64,000 nucleotides of DNA. Origin: Candidatus Nitrosopumilus sp. (lineage in GTDB: Archaea > Thermoproteota > Nitrososphaeria > Nitrososphaerales > Nitrosopumilaceae). Of this stretch, positions 53,519-61,764 are shown piece after piece; position 1 is the first letter of the stretch; the number at the start of each line of letters is the position of its first letter. The DNA is taken from positions 39,001 to 103,000 of the forward strand of contig JAOLZN010000003.1 in NCBI GenBank assembly GCA_028343855.1, read 5' to 3'. Below the pieces are notes generated by a model. It was not told the origin of the DNA and made no database searches. It saw only the letters and a program-made list of their open reading frames with translations. The position numbers and the translations under genes were made by a program.

Positions 53519-54358
53519 TCATGCTTCTCTGAATGTTATATTTTGTGCATCTTTATAAGATTCTACTGTTCCAACATCTACTTCTTTTTCATTTTTTTCT
53601 AGTGTGATAGCTAACACTTTATGTTTTTCTTGAATAATTTTTTGTATTGCATCTGTTAATTGAAATTCTTTACCTTTTCCAAGTTTAATTTTTTTTAAAC
53701 TGTTAAAAATATCTGATTTAAAATAATATAATGGCATAATTCCAAATTGTGATTTTGGTTTATCTGGTTTTTCTATAACTTCCTCAACATTAAAAATATT
53801 ATTTGTTAATTTAGTAACTGTTGGTACTCCATATCTTTTTGAATCTTTAACTTTTTTACAAAGTAAAATTACTTTTGCATCAGGATTTTTTTTTGCAGTT
53901 TCTATTAAACGTAAAATGGGATGCTTATTTTTACTTAATATTGTTACATCCCCCCCATGTAAAATAAAATCTTCTTTCCCAACATATTTTTCTGCTTGTT
54001 TAACTGCGTGACCAAATCCTAATGGTTTATCTTGATTTATCCATACTAAGTTTGATTTTTCTAATTTTTCATAAAATCTTAACATGATTTTTTTATAATC
54101 TTTTGACAAATCTTTTAAATAAGTTTCATCTGGTGTAAAATGATCTTCTATTGATCTTTTCTCTCTTCCTACAATAAAACAATAATCTCTAAAATTCATC
54201 GAATAGAGTTGTTCGTAAACATATTGTAATAATGGCAAAACAATTCTTTTATTTGAAAAGCTTTTTGAATAAATTGGCATCATTTCCTTTGGCATTTCTT
54301 TCGTAAATGGTAATAATCTAGTACCTTTGCCTGCAGCAGTAATTACAACTTTAATCAT
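53519..54358 (-). CDS. UTP-glucose-1-phosphate uridylyltransferase (GalU-like)
   Basis: A 279-residue nucleotidyltransferase. The N-terminal signature AAGKGTRLLPFTKEMPKEMMPI is typical of GalU. Later blocks DFILHGGDVTIL, SKRYGVPTV and VEEVIEKPDKPKSQFGIMPLYYF match UTP-glucose-1-phosphate uridylyltransferases. A dTDP-glucose synthase would be the main alternative, but GalU fits better. It is the first gene of the minus-strand set galU-like - dehydrogenase - epimerase - glycosyltransferase. It starts at ATG 54358, divergent from the sulfotransferase gene. Confidence 0.9.
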   Translation of the reverse strand: MIKVVITAAGKGTRLLPFTKEMPKEMMPIYSKSFSNKRIVLPLLQYVYEQLYSMNFRDYCFIVGREKRSIEDHFTPDETYLKDLSKDYKKIMLRFYEKLEKSNLVWINQDKPLGFGHAVKQAEKYVGKEDFILHGGDVTILSKNKHPILRLIETAKKNPDAKVILLCKKVKDSKRYGVPTVTKLTNNIFNVEEVIEKPDKPKSQFGIMPLYYFKSDIFNSLKKIKLGKGKEFQLTDAIQKIIQEKHKVLAITLEKNEKEVDVGTVESYKDAQNITFREA

Positions 54359-54475
54359 AAAAATTCATTTTTTGTATAATTATCAAGTTTTTAAAATTTT
54401 GTATTATATCAGATGTATATTTTTCTAATCTTCGTTATTATTGATGAAATTATATATTGTTAATTTTATTATTTG

Positions 54476-55495
54476 ATGATTATAAACATGGATGAAAATG
54501 ATGATCGTTATATTATTCCAAAAGACCAAAGAAAAAATTCATCTAGTTGGCTTGATGCTATATTAGGTCGAATTCGTACTGATGAATTTGATAATTTTTA
54601 CGAAAATTTACCAACAAAATTAAGTCATAAATTTTATAAAAATACAAGAATTTCAAATCTTTTGAAATTATTCTATAAATTATATTGTGAAATATTTGGC
54701 CCATTTCATGTATTACCTGATTTTTTAATATTAGGTCCTGGTGCATGTGGTACAACTTCCATGCTAGAACTCTATCTACGATCACACAAAGATATTCTAC
54801 CTTCAAAAATTAATGAAATTACTTATTTTAATAATAAACATAAAAATTCAATAAATTGGTATAAATTATTTTTTCCTTCTATATTTACAAAAAAATTTAG
54901 AAAAATTTTGGGTAAAAAAACTTTAACAGGTGAAGCATCAGGAAATTATATTTTAAATCCAAATTCTCCAAAAAGGATTAAAGAAATTATTCCTAAAGTA
55001 AAATTTATTGTGATGTTACGTAATCCTGTGGATAGAACATTATCACATTATAAAAGAAGAATTCGAAATCAAAAAGAGACTAAATCGTTAGATGATGTAA
55101 TTGAATATGAATTAAATAATTTTGAAAAAGAATTTGTTAATTATGTAAATAATGAAAATTCTATTTCATTATATCCTGCGATATCATATTTATCAAGATC
55201 AAAATATTCTCAACAACTTGAAACTTGGTTTAAATATTTTCCACTAGATCAATTTTTATTTATAAACAGTAATGATTATTTTAAAAATCCATTAAAAGAA
55301 TATAATCGAATTCTTGATTTTCTAGAACTTCCTTCACATTATCCTGATATTAAGGGAAAGCGTGGAATTTCACCACCTGGATTATATGATAAAATAATAA
55401 TTCCACCAAAAACAATACAATTTCTTAACGACTATTTTGCATCATGGAATCAAAAATTATTTAATCTGATAAAGGTCAAATATGATTGGAGCTGA
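54476..55495 (+). CDS. PAPS-dependent sulfotransferase domain protein
   Basis: A sulfotransferase of about 339 residues, which would move sulfate from PAPS to a sugar or other acceptor. The 5'-phosphosulfate loop appears as LILGPGACGTTSMLELYLRSH and the 3'-phosphate site as FIVMLRNPVDRTLSHYKRRI, both in the right order. The loop has Ala-Cys where Lys-Ser is more common, so the catalytic Lys should be checked. It starts at ATG 54476 or ATG 54488; an AAATTATATATT tract at 54447-54458 could be its TATA box, which would favour 54488. Surrounded by sugar genes, it suggests sulfated surface glycans. Confidence 0.85.
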   Translation: MIINMDENDDRYIIPKDQRKNSSSWLDAILGRIRTDEFDNFYENLPTKLSHKFYKNTRISNLLKLFYKLYCEIFGPFHVLPDFLILGPGACGTTSMLELYLRSHKDILPSKINEITYFNNKHKNSINWYKLFFPSIFTKKFRKILGKKTLTGEASGNYILNPNSPKRIKEIIPKVKFIVMLRNPVDRTLSHYKRRIRNQKETKSLDDVIEYELNNFEKEFVNYVNNENSISLYPAISYLSRSKYSQQLETWFKYFPLDQFLFINSNDYFKNPLKEYNRILDFLELPSHYPDIKGKRGISPPGLYDKIIIPPKTIQFLNDYFASWNQKLFNLIKVKYDWS

Positions 55496-55575
55496 ATAAT
55501 AAATTTTAAGGCGAATCAATCATTATAATATTATAATAGGTTAAAATAGATTAAAAATTGTGATTAGTGAAATTC

Positions 55576-56943
55576 ATGACAACTTCTAAAATTAATATGA
55601 ATAATCTTGAAAATGTTCTTGAATCATTAAATTCAAAATCATTAAAAGTTTGTATTGTTGGGATAGGAAGAATTGGTCTTCCTACTGCTCTCTCGTTTGC
55701 TAAATCTGGATTAAAAACAGTTGGTGTAGATATTAATGAGAATTTAATAAAAACCATCAATTCTGGAAATTTTCCTCTTAAGGACGAACCAGGTTACGAT
55801 AAAATTTTTGATCAAGTAATAAAAACTGAATTATTTTCTGTAACTACAAAAATTGAGGATGCAGTTCCAAATTCTGATTTAATTGTCTTGTCTTTACCTA
55901 CCCCCATGGATGAAAATAATATTCCAGATTATTCTGCTTTGAGAAATGTTGCAACACAACTTTCTACATTATTATCTCCAAATTCTTTAGTTATAGTTGA
56001 AAGTACAATTGAACCTGGATTTATTGAAGATGAAATGGTATCAATAATATCTAACTCTGATAAGCTAATAATTGAAAAAAATTTTTTCATTGGTGTTTGT
56101 CCTGAAAATGCAAATCCTGGAGAAATATTACATGATTTTACTTCTTTACCTAGATTAGTTGGTGGCATCAATACAAATATTGCAAAAATAATCCAATTAA
56201 TCTATAATTTTGTTTTTTCTGTTGAACTTGTAGAAATGCCTAATTGTAAAACAGCAAATGCTGTTAAATTAACAACAAATGTTTTTCGTGATATTAACAT
56301 CGCTTTTGTGAGTGAATTATCATTAATGTTTGAAAAATTAGGAATTGATACAAATGTAGTGTTGGAAGCTGCGAAAAAAAAATATAACTTTCAAGTTCAT
56401 TACCCTGGAGCTGGAGTTGGTGGTCCATGTTTACCTATAAACTCTTACCAACTTTTGAATACTGCTAAGCGTATAGGATCTAATCTTAGCATTATTGAAT
56501 CAAGTAGAAAAATTAATGAAAATATGCCTGAACATGTATTAAAATTAACATTAGATTCATTTGTAGATAATAAAAAATCTATAGAAAATTCAAATATTCT
56601 TATTCTTGGTATATCTTATAAACCAAATGTAAAAGATATCCAATTAACTCCAGCAGAAATAATTATTAAAAAATTACAGAAGTTAGGAGTTAATATTCAT
56701 ATTTATGATCCTTATTTTATTTCGTCTGATGTATTTGGAATTAGAACAGAACAAAATCTTGAAAATATAATTTCTAATGTGGACGCTGCAATCATCGTTA
56801 CTGGCCATGAAGAATTTAAAAATTTGGATATTTCTATATTTAATAAAATGAAATCTCCTATCTTAATTGATACTAGAGGTATTATTGATCCTACTTCTGC
56901 AAAAAATAATAATTTAATTTTCAGAGGACTTGGCCGTGGATAA
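55576..56943 (+). CDS. Nucleotide-sugar dehydrogenase (UDP-ManNAc dehydrogenase/WecC-like)
   Basis: About 455 residues from ATG 55576 (a GTG at 55567 would add MKF). The Rossmann motif is GIGRIGLPTALSFAKSG. Other blocks are STIEPGFIEDE, ENANPGEILHDFTSLPRLVGG, and the catalytic Cys in GAGVGGPCLPINSYQLL. ILGISYKPNVKDIQLTPAEIII opens the third domain. The pattern is closer to WecC/WbpA-type enzymes acting on N-acetylated sugars than to UDP-glucose dehydrogenase at 52189. It overlaps the following amidotransferase gene by 14 bases, so oxidation to a uronic acid and amidation to a uronamide may be consecutive steps. Confidence 0.88.
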   Translation: MTTSKINMNNLENVLESLNSKSLKVCIVGIGRIGLPTALSFAKSGLKTVGVDINENLIKTINSGNFPLKDEPGYDKIFDQVIKTELFSVTTKIEDAVPNSDLIVLSLPTPMDENNIPDYSALRNVATQLSTLLSPNSLVIVESTIEPGFIEDEMVSIISNSDKLIIEKNFFIGVCPENANPGEILHDFTSLPRLVGGINTNIAKIIQLIYNFVFSVELVEMPNCKTANAVKLTTNVFRDINIAFVSELSLMFEKLGIDTNVVLEAAKKKYNFQVHYPGAGVGGPCLPINSYQLLNTAKRIGSNLSIIESSRKINENMPEHVLKLTLDSFVDNKKSIENSNILILGISYKPNVKDIQLTPAEIIIKKLQKLGVNIHIYDPYFISSDVFGIRTEQNLENIISNVDAAIIVTGHEEFKNLDISIFNKMKSPILIDTRGIIDPTSAKNNNLIFRGLGRG

Positions 56944-58153
56944 TTCATTTCCACTACAGAATTCATCATTAGTAAATATATTGACTTTAAGATATGATCC
57001 ATTATTAAAACCAAATTTACCTAAAAAAACTTCAAATGATTTTGAAATAAATAATAACATTCCTAATACTGAATTTATTGAAAAAACAATATGTGAAAAT
57101 ATTGAACAAAACTTAAAATTTTCTAATGAAGAAAAAATTTCTATTGCATTAAGTGGAGGAGTAGATTCTACATTAGCTTTATCATTAGTTCGTAAAGTTA
57201 AACCCAATATTGAAATTGAAGCTATTTCTATAAAATTTGCAGACAGTGTAGATGAAACTATTGCTGCATCAAAAATTGCTCATAAATTTAATGTAAATCA
57301 TAGTATAATCTACCTTGAAAATTACTTGTCTGAATTGCCCAAAGCAATTAGTATGATTAAACTTCCTTTTTGGGATTTACATTGGTATTATGTCGTTAAA
57401 AAAGCGAAAACATTTTCAAATATTTTAATTTCTGGAGATGGTGGTGATGAACTTTTTAGTGGTTATACATTTAGATATGAAAAATTTCTTTCAATAACGT
57501 CTAAAAATTCAACTCCTTTAGAAAAGGTTAAAGCATATTTAGAATGTCATGAACGAGATAGGGTTCCTGATCAAGAAAATATTTTTGCAGAAAAATCAAA
57601 TTTTTCTTGGAATTCTATCTATGATATTTTAATTCCTTATTTTGATAATAATTTATCTAGACTGGATCAGGTATATTTAGCGGATTATAATGGAAAACTT
57701 CTTTATAATTTTAATCCAATTAATTCTAGAATAATTAATTATTTTCAAATGAAATTAATTACTCCAATAATCAATGAGAAACTCATTAAATTATCATCAC
57801 ACATTCCTTCAAAATTAAAATACGATGAAATTAATAATATTGGAAAACTACCTTTGCGTAAAATATTACAAAAAAATGGTCATGACTCATTAGTTAATAA
57901 TAAAAAACTTGGTTTTAATGTTAATACTGTTAATCTTTGGAAATCCCATGGATATAATTTATGTAAAAATTATCTAATTGATTCAAGAGCTGTTAAAGAT
58001 GGATGGATAAATTCTGATTGGATTCAAAAACATATTGGTGATCCTGATTTGAATGTAAAATATATTAATAAATTCTTTGGATTATTGGCTTTTGAAATTT
58101 GGTACAGATTATTTGTAACTAAAGAAATGAATAGCAATACAAAATTAAATTAA
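56930..58153 (+). CDS. Asparagine synthetase-like amidotransferase without glutaminase domain
   Basis: A 407-residue protein with the synthetase (PP-loop ATPase) domain of AsnB. The pyrophosphate motif is ALSGGVDSTLALSLV (about residues 75-90) and the second is ISGDGGDELFSGYTFRYEKF. The usual N-terminal glutaminase domain with its Cys2 nucleophile is absent. The first ~65 residues are unrelated to it. It may therefore use free ammonia or a separate glutaminase, or act on a sugar carboxylate. Similar proteins in bacterial O-antigen loci amidate sugars. It starts at TTG 56930 (GTG 56936 is an alternative), overlapping the dehydrogenase gene, which supports a sugar uronamide product. Confidence 0.8.
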   Translation: MAVDNSFPLQNSSLVNILTLRYDPLLKPNLPKKTSNDFEINNNIPNTEFIEKTICENIEQNLKFSNEEKISIALSGGVDSTLALSLVRKVKPNIEIEAISIKFADSVDETIAASKIAHKFNVNHSIIYLENYLSELPKAISMIKLPFWDLHWYYVVKKAKTFSNILISGDGGDELFSGYTFRYEKFLSITSKNSTPLEKVKAYLECHERDRVPDQENIFAEKSNFSWNSIYDILIPYFDNNLSRLDQVYLADYNGKLLYNFNPINSRIINYFQMKLITPIINEKLIKLSSHIPSKLKYDEINNIGKLPLRKILQKNGHDSLVNNKKLGFNVNTVNLWKSHGYNLCKNYLIDSRAVKDGWINSDWIQKHIGDPDLNVKYINKFFGLLAFEIWYRLFVTKEMNSNTKLN

Positions 58154-58156
58154 TTT

Positions 58157-59239
58157 TTAATTAATATATGGTTCAACTATTTTTAAGAAATTTTTTGCAC
58201 TTGCATCCAAACTGAATTCATTTATGATAAAATTTCTACCTGCTTTACCCATTTTTTTAGATAATTCTTTATCATCAATTAATGATGAAATTTTTATAAT
58301 AATATCTTCCTGATCACCTTCAGAAACTAGATATCCTGTTTCATTTTCAATCATTATTTCTGAATTTCCCCCAACATTTGTTGCAATTACAGGTTTTTCC
58401 ATTAATTGGGCTTCTTTTAATGACAATGGTGTTGTATCCATACCTGTAATTATTGCATAAATATCAATTGTACTTAGATAATCTCTAACTTCTTCTGGAT
58501 AAGATAATGACCCTAACCAATGAAAATTTTCAAATTTATCTAGTATTTTTAAAATTTCATCTTTGTACTGCCCATCACCAGCCCAATAGAAATGAACATT
58601 TGGCATTGAACTGATAGCTTTTTCAAGAGTTAACATTTCTTTTGTTTTTCTCCACCAATTTGCATCTTGAAGTAATCCTACACATGGATGTTCTAACTTC
58701 ATACCTTTAGTTTTATACCATTTAGTTGAATCTACTCCTTCAATAAACACACTAGACTCATGATTAGGATGATATTCTCTTACAACATTTTTTAAATAAT
58801 TGCAAATTGGAAGAATTTCAGTTGATCCTGTAAAAACTTCTTCTGCAATTTTTGCTCTTGTACTAAGTATTTTTTGCATAATTTTATTTTTATAAATTGT
58901 ATTTTTTGCATATTCAATTTCAGACCAATAATGACCACGTAGTAATACAAATAATGGAATTTTTCTCTTTACAATTTCTAATCCAAAATACCCTTGTCTA
59001 TCTACTAATACTAAATCTGGTTTAAAATCTAATAATAATTTTTTAATTTTATTTCTTGTAGAAAAATATTTTTTTAACTGTTTAGTAGGAAAACCTATTA
59101 CATAATCTGATTCCTTTACTAGCTTATATTCTACATTATATTTTTTTAATGATTCACCAAAATCTCTTAAATGAAAATATTTTCCAACACTTTTTGATGA
59201 TGTTCCACCTCCAGCACCAGATACAATTAGAATACGCAA
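58157..59239 (-). CDS. Glycosyltransferase family 4 protein (paralogue B)
   Basis: A 360-residue GT-B glycosyltransferase, the clear paralogue of the gene at 50230-51288. Shared blocks include MKLEHPCVGLLQ, the strand before HWLGSLSYPEEVRDYLSTIDIYAIITGMDTTP, and KPVIATNVGGNSEIM with the variant Asn-Ser where paralogue A has Ile-Pro. The N-terminus RILIVSGAGGGTSSKSVGK matches the family's glycine loop. The start is TTG 59239. It faces away from the Gfo/Idh gene, with a very short gap, so promoters overlap or are inside the neighbouring genes. Confidence 0.88.
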   Translation of the reverse strand: MRILIVSGAGGGTSSKSVGKYFHLRDFGESLKKYNVEYKLVKESDYVIGFPTKQLKKYFSTRNKIKKLLLDFKPDLVLVDRQGYFGLEIVKRKIPLFVLLRGHYWSEIEYAKNTIYKNKIMQKILSTRAKIAEEVFTGSTEILPICNYLKNVVREYHPNHESSVFIEGVDSTKWYKTKGMKLEHPCVGLLQDANWWRKTKEMLTLEKAISSMPNVHFYWAGDGQYKDEILKILDKFENFHWLGSLSYPEEVRDYLSTIDIYAIITGMDTTPLSLKEAQLMEKPVIATNVGGNSEIMIENETGYLVSEGDQEDIIIKISSLIDDKELSKKMGKAGRNFIINEFSLDASAKNFLKIVEPYIN

Positions 59240-59287
59240 CTCTTAACAATGATTAATAATTTACAAATAAAAACGTGTATTAATATT

Positions 59288-60175
59288 ATGAAAAAATCTA
59301 ATAAAATAGCAGTAGTAGGAATAGGAAAATGGGGAAAAAACCTCATCCGTGATTTTTCTAAAATATCTAATATCACAAAATGTAGTAGTACTGGTGATCC
59401 AAATAATATAAAATGGTTGAAAAAAAATTATCCTAAAATTGAATATGTTGCTAAATTAGAAAATATTTTTTCTGACCCTAACATTGATGCTGTGATAATA
59501 TCTACTTCTATAGAATCTCATTATACTATTGCAAAAAAAGCTTTAGAATCAAAAAAACACGTATTTGTTGAAAAACCAATATCCGTTAATGTAACTCAAG
59601 CTAATAAATTAATTAAAATTGCTGAAAAAAATAATCTTCTACTTTTTGTTGGTCATGTATTTTTGTATAATGAAATTTTTCAAAAAATAGTTAACATTTC
59701 AAAAAAAGAACAAATTAAATTTATGAATCTTAAATGGAACAAATTTGGAACATTTGATGAAGATATTTTTCTAAATATTTTATCTCATGACTTATCTATT
59801 CTCTTAAAATTATTTCAAATGCCAAATAAATTTAATTTAATTAATTCATTTGGATTTGTTTCTAAATGTGATTTTGTTAATCTTTTTTTAGAATTTAAAA
59901 ATACACAATGTTCTATACAATTAGATCGATTCTCTAATGAAAATAAAAAGAGTGTAACTATTTTTACTAAAAAAAATGCTTACATCTGGGATAATACAAA
60001 ACTTTTCAAACGTTGTAATAAAGATAAATCTTTTAAGTTAATTTTCCAATCAAAAATGACACCCTTAGAAAATGAATCTAAGGAATTTATTAAACAACTA
60101 AATAATTCAAAAATATCTAACAATTCTTCACAACTAGCAAAGGATGTTATACAACTCATTAGTCAATTAAAGTGA
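59288..60175 (+). CDS. Gfo/Idh/MocA-family oxidoreductase
   Basis: About 295 residues from ATG 59288. The NAD-binding motif is VVGIGKWGKNLIRDFSK, and the catalytic-region EKP motif is in HVFVEKPISVNVTQANKLIK. The C-terminal substrate domain includes WNKFGTFDEDIFLNILSHDLSILLKLF. The longer frame to ATG 59249 would leave only 9 bases to the divergent glycosyltransferase start, so ATG 59288 is preferred. In bacterial glycan loci such enzymes act on nucleotide sugars, for example UDP-GlcNAcA 3-dehydrogenation. It is 4 bases upstream of the FAD oxidoreductase gene, so the two probably act together. Confidence 0.83.
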   Translation: MKKSNKIAVVGIGKWGKNLIRDFSKISNITKCSSTGDPNNIKWLKKNYPKIEYVAKLENIFSDPNIDAVIISTSIESHYTIAKKALESKKHVFVEKPISVNVTQANKLIKIAEKNNLLLFVGHVFLYNEIFQKIVNISKKEQIKFMNLKWNKFGTFDEDIFLNILSHDLSILLKLFQMPNKFNLINSFGFVSKCDFVNLFLEFKNTQCSIQLDRFSNENKKSVTIFTKKNAYIWDNTKLFKRCNKDKSFKLIFQSKMTPLENESKEFIKQLNNSKISNNSSQLAKDVIQLISQLK

Positions 60176-60179
60176 AAAA

Positions 60180-61226
60180 ATGAAAATTGCTATTATTGGT
60201 GGTGGTATTTTTGGAATAACTGCTGCAATCATTTTAGGAAAAAATCATTCTGTAGAATTATTTGAAAGAAAATCTGATATTCTTCAAGCAGCATCAGGTT
60301 CAAATCAATATAGAATACATAGAGGATATCATTATCCTAGAAGTGAAGATACTGTTTTGGGAATACTAAAATCAGAATTTAGTTTTCAAAATATGTTTTC
60401 TGAATCAATTGTTAGTAATAATGAACATCATTATTGTATATCAAAAAATAATAGTTTAACTTCATCTAAACAATTTGTTAATTTTTGTAATAAACATGGT
60501 TTGGAATTTACCCCATCCATTATTTCATGTGTTAATCAAGATTCAATCTCGTTATCATTAAAAGTAAAAGAATCAATTTATGATCCTGAAAAATTGAAAA
60601 AAATTGCTTGGTCTATGCTTAAAGAAAATAATATTAAAGTAAATTTAGATACAGAAGTTGATAATAATATTTTTGAGGAGTTCGAACAGATAGTAATTTG
60701 TACATATTCAAATTTAAATTTATTACTTAAAAATTTCCCTGAAATGCAACAAGACTACCAATTTGAATTGTGTGAAAAACCAGTTGTAAAACTACCTTCA
60801 TCATTTAAAAATAAAAGTATTGTAATAATGGATGGCCCATTCATGTGCATTGATCCATTAGCAAATACTGATTATCATCTTTTATGTAACGTTAAACATG
60901 AAATTCATGAAACAAATATTGGTAAATATCCAAAATTTGGTAGTCAATATAATTCCCTTTTAGATTCTGGCATAATAAAAAATCCATCAATTACTAATTA
61001 TCAAAATTTTATTAAATCTAGTAAAGATTTTTTCCCCGAAATTATTAATGCTGAACATATTGGTTCTATGTTCACAGTAAGAGCAGTTCCTCCAAGAGTT
61101 GAGAAAACAGATGCTAGACCTACTATCGTTAAAAGAATAAATAAAAAAATTATTACAGTCTTTTCTGGAAAAATTACTACTTGTGTTGAATCTGCTAAAC
61201 ATGTTGAAAAAATGATTAATTTATAG
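60180..61226 (+). CDS. FAD-dependent oxidoreductase (DAO-like fold)
   Basis: A 348-residue flavoprotein. The FAD dinucleotide-binding motif GGGIFGITAAIILGKNHSVELFERKSD opens the protein. IYDPEKLKKIAWSMLKENNIKVNLDTEV matches the second half of the DAO-type FAD domain. The C-terminus IKSSKDFFPEIINAEHIGSMFTVRAVPP, with a conserved Arg, resembles the substrate end of that fold. Its substrate is unknown. It is separated from the Gfo/Idh gene by 4 bases and from a membrane protein by about 34. Pairing a flavin oxidase with a Gfo/Idh enzyme in a glycan locus is unusual. Confidence 0.8.
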   Translation: MKIAIIGGGIFGITAAIILGKNHSVELFERKSDILQAASGSNQYRIHRGYHYPRSEDTVLGILKSEFSFQNMFSESIVSNNEHHYCISKNNSLTSSKQFVNFCNKHGLEFTPSIISCVNQDSISLSLKVKESIYDPEKLKKIAWSMLKENNIKVNLDTEVDNNIFEEFEQIVICTYSNLNLLLKNFPEMQQDYQFELCEKPVVKLPSSFKNKSIVIMDGPFMCIDPLANTDYHLLCNVKHEIHETNIGKYPKFGSQYNSLLDSGIIKNPSITNYQNFIKSSKDFFPEIINAEHIGSMFTVRAVPPRVEKTDARPTIVKRINKKIITVFSGKITTCVESAKHVEKMINL

Positions 61227-61260
61227 TCAAATAGATATACTCAGAAATTATGTTAAATTC

Positions 61261-61761
61261 ATGCCGAAAAAAAATGTAGGATTTCGTGCGTGGTTTTACT
61301 TTAGAAATGGATGGAGTATTTATTTTGCATTTATTTTTGCTGCTATCAATACATTAACTGTAACTTATTTTTTGGCTATAGAAAGAGTTCCATTTTTGAT
61401 ATCCCTTTTTCCAACTTTCATTCATTATGTACTAATTGTATCTGGAATTGGAATTCCACTTTTAATATTAATTGGATATACTCACTGGAAAAGATCTGGT
61501 GCAAGAAAAGCTGAAATTGATATCAGTTATGAAGTTGATCCCTATAAAGCAAGAACTCTTGTAAATAGTGAAATATTATTAAAAATAAATTTTAATCTAA
61601 TACTAATGCTTGTTAAATTACAAAATAATGAAAAGCTCACAGAACAAGAATTATCTGAATTAAAACAATCTCAAAATGAAATTTCTAAATTTATTAAGGA
61701 TAGATCTTTTAAAAATAAATTAGATTTAAAATATATTAAAACTGAATCTGAAGAAAAATAA
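61261..61761 (+). CDS. Small membrane protein with two transmembrane helices
   Basis: 166 residues. Two hydrophobic helices lie near residues 18-38 (IYFAFIFAAINTLTVTYFLAI) and 50-75 (IHYVLIVSGIGIPLLILIGYTHW). The rest, about 90 residues, is hydrophilic and probably cytoplasmic, with a charged coiled-coil-like region (KLQNNEKLTEQELSELKQSQNEISKFIKDRSF). I recognise no family. It starts with ATG 61261, and its stop is 3 bases from the start of the membrane-anchored hydrolase, implying a joint transcript and possibly a complex. Confidence 0.65.
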   Translation: MPKKNVGFRAWFYFRNGWSIYFAFIFAAINTLTVTYFLAIERVPFLISLFPTFIHYVLIVSGIGIPLLILIGYTHWKRSGARKAEIDISYEVDPYKARTLVNSEILLKINFNLILMLVKLQNNEKLTEQELSELKQSQNEISKFIKDRSFKNKLDLKYIKTESEEK

Positions 61762-61764
61762 ATT

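Noticed and set aside
51300..54472. Insertion sequence or integrase explaining the glycan genes
   Set aside because: No transposase, integrase or terminal repeats were seen in or around the region, and base composition matches the flanks.
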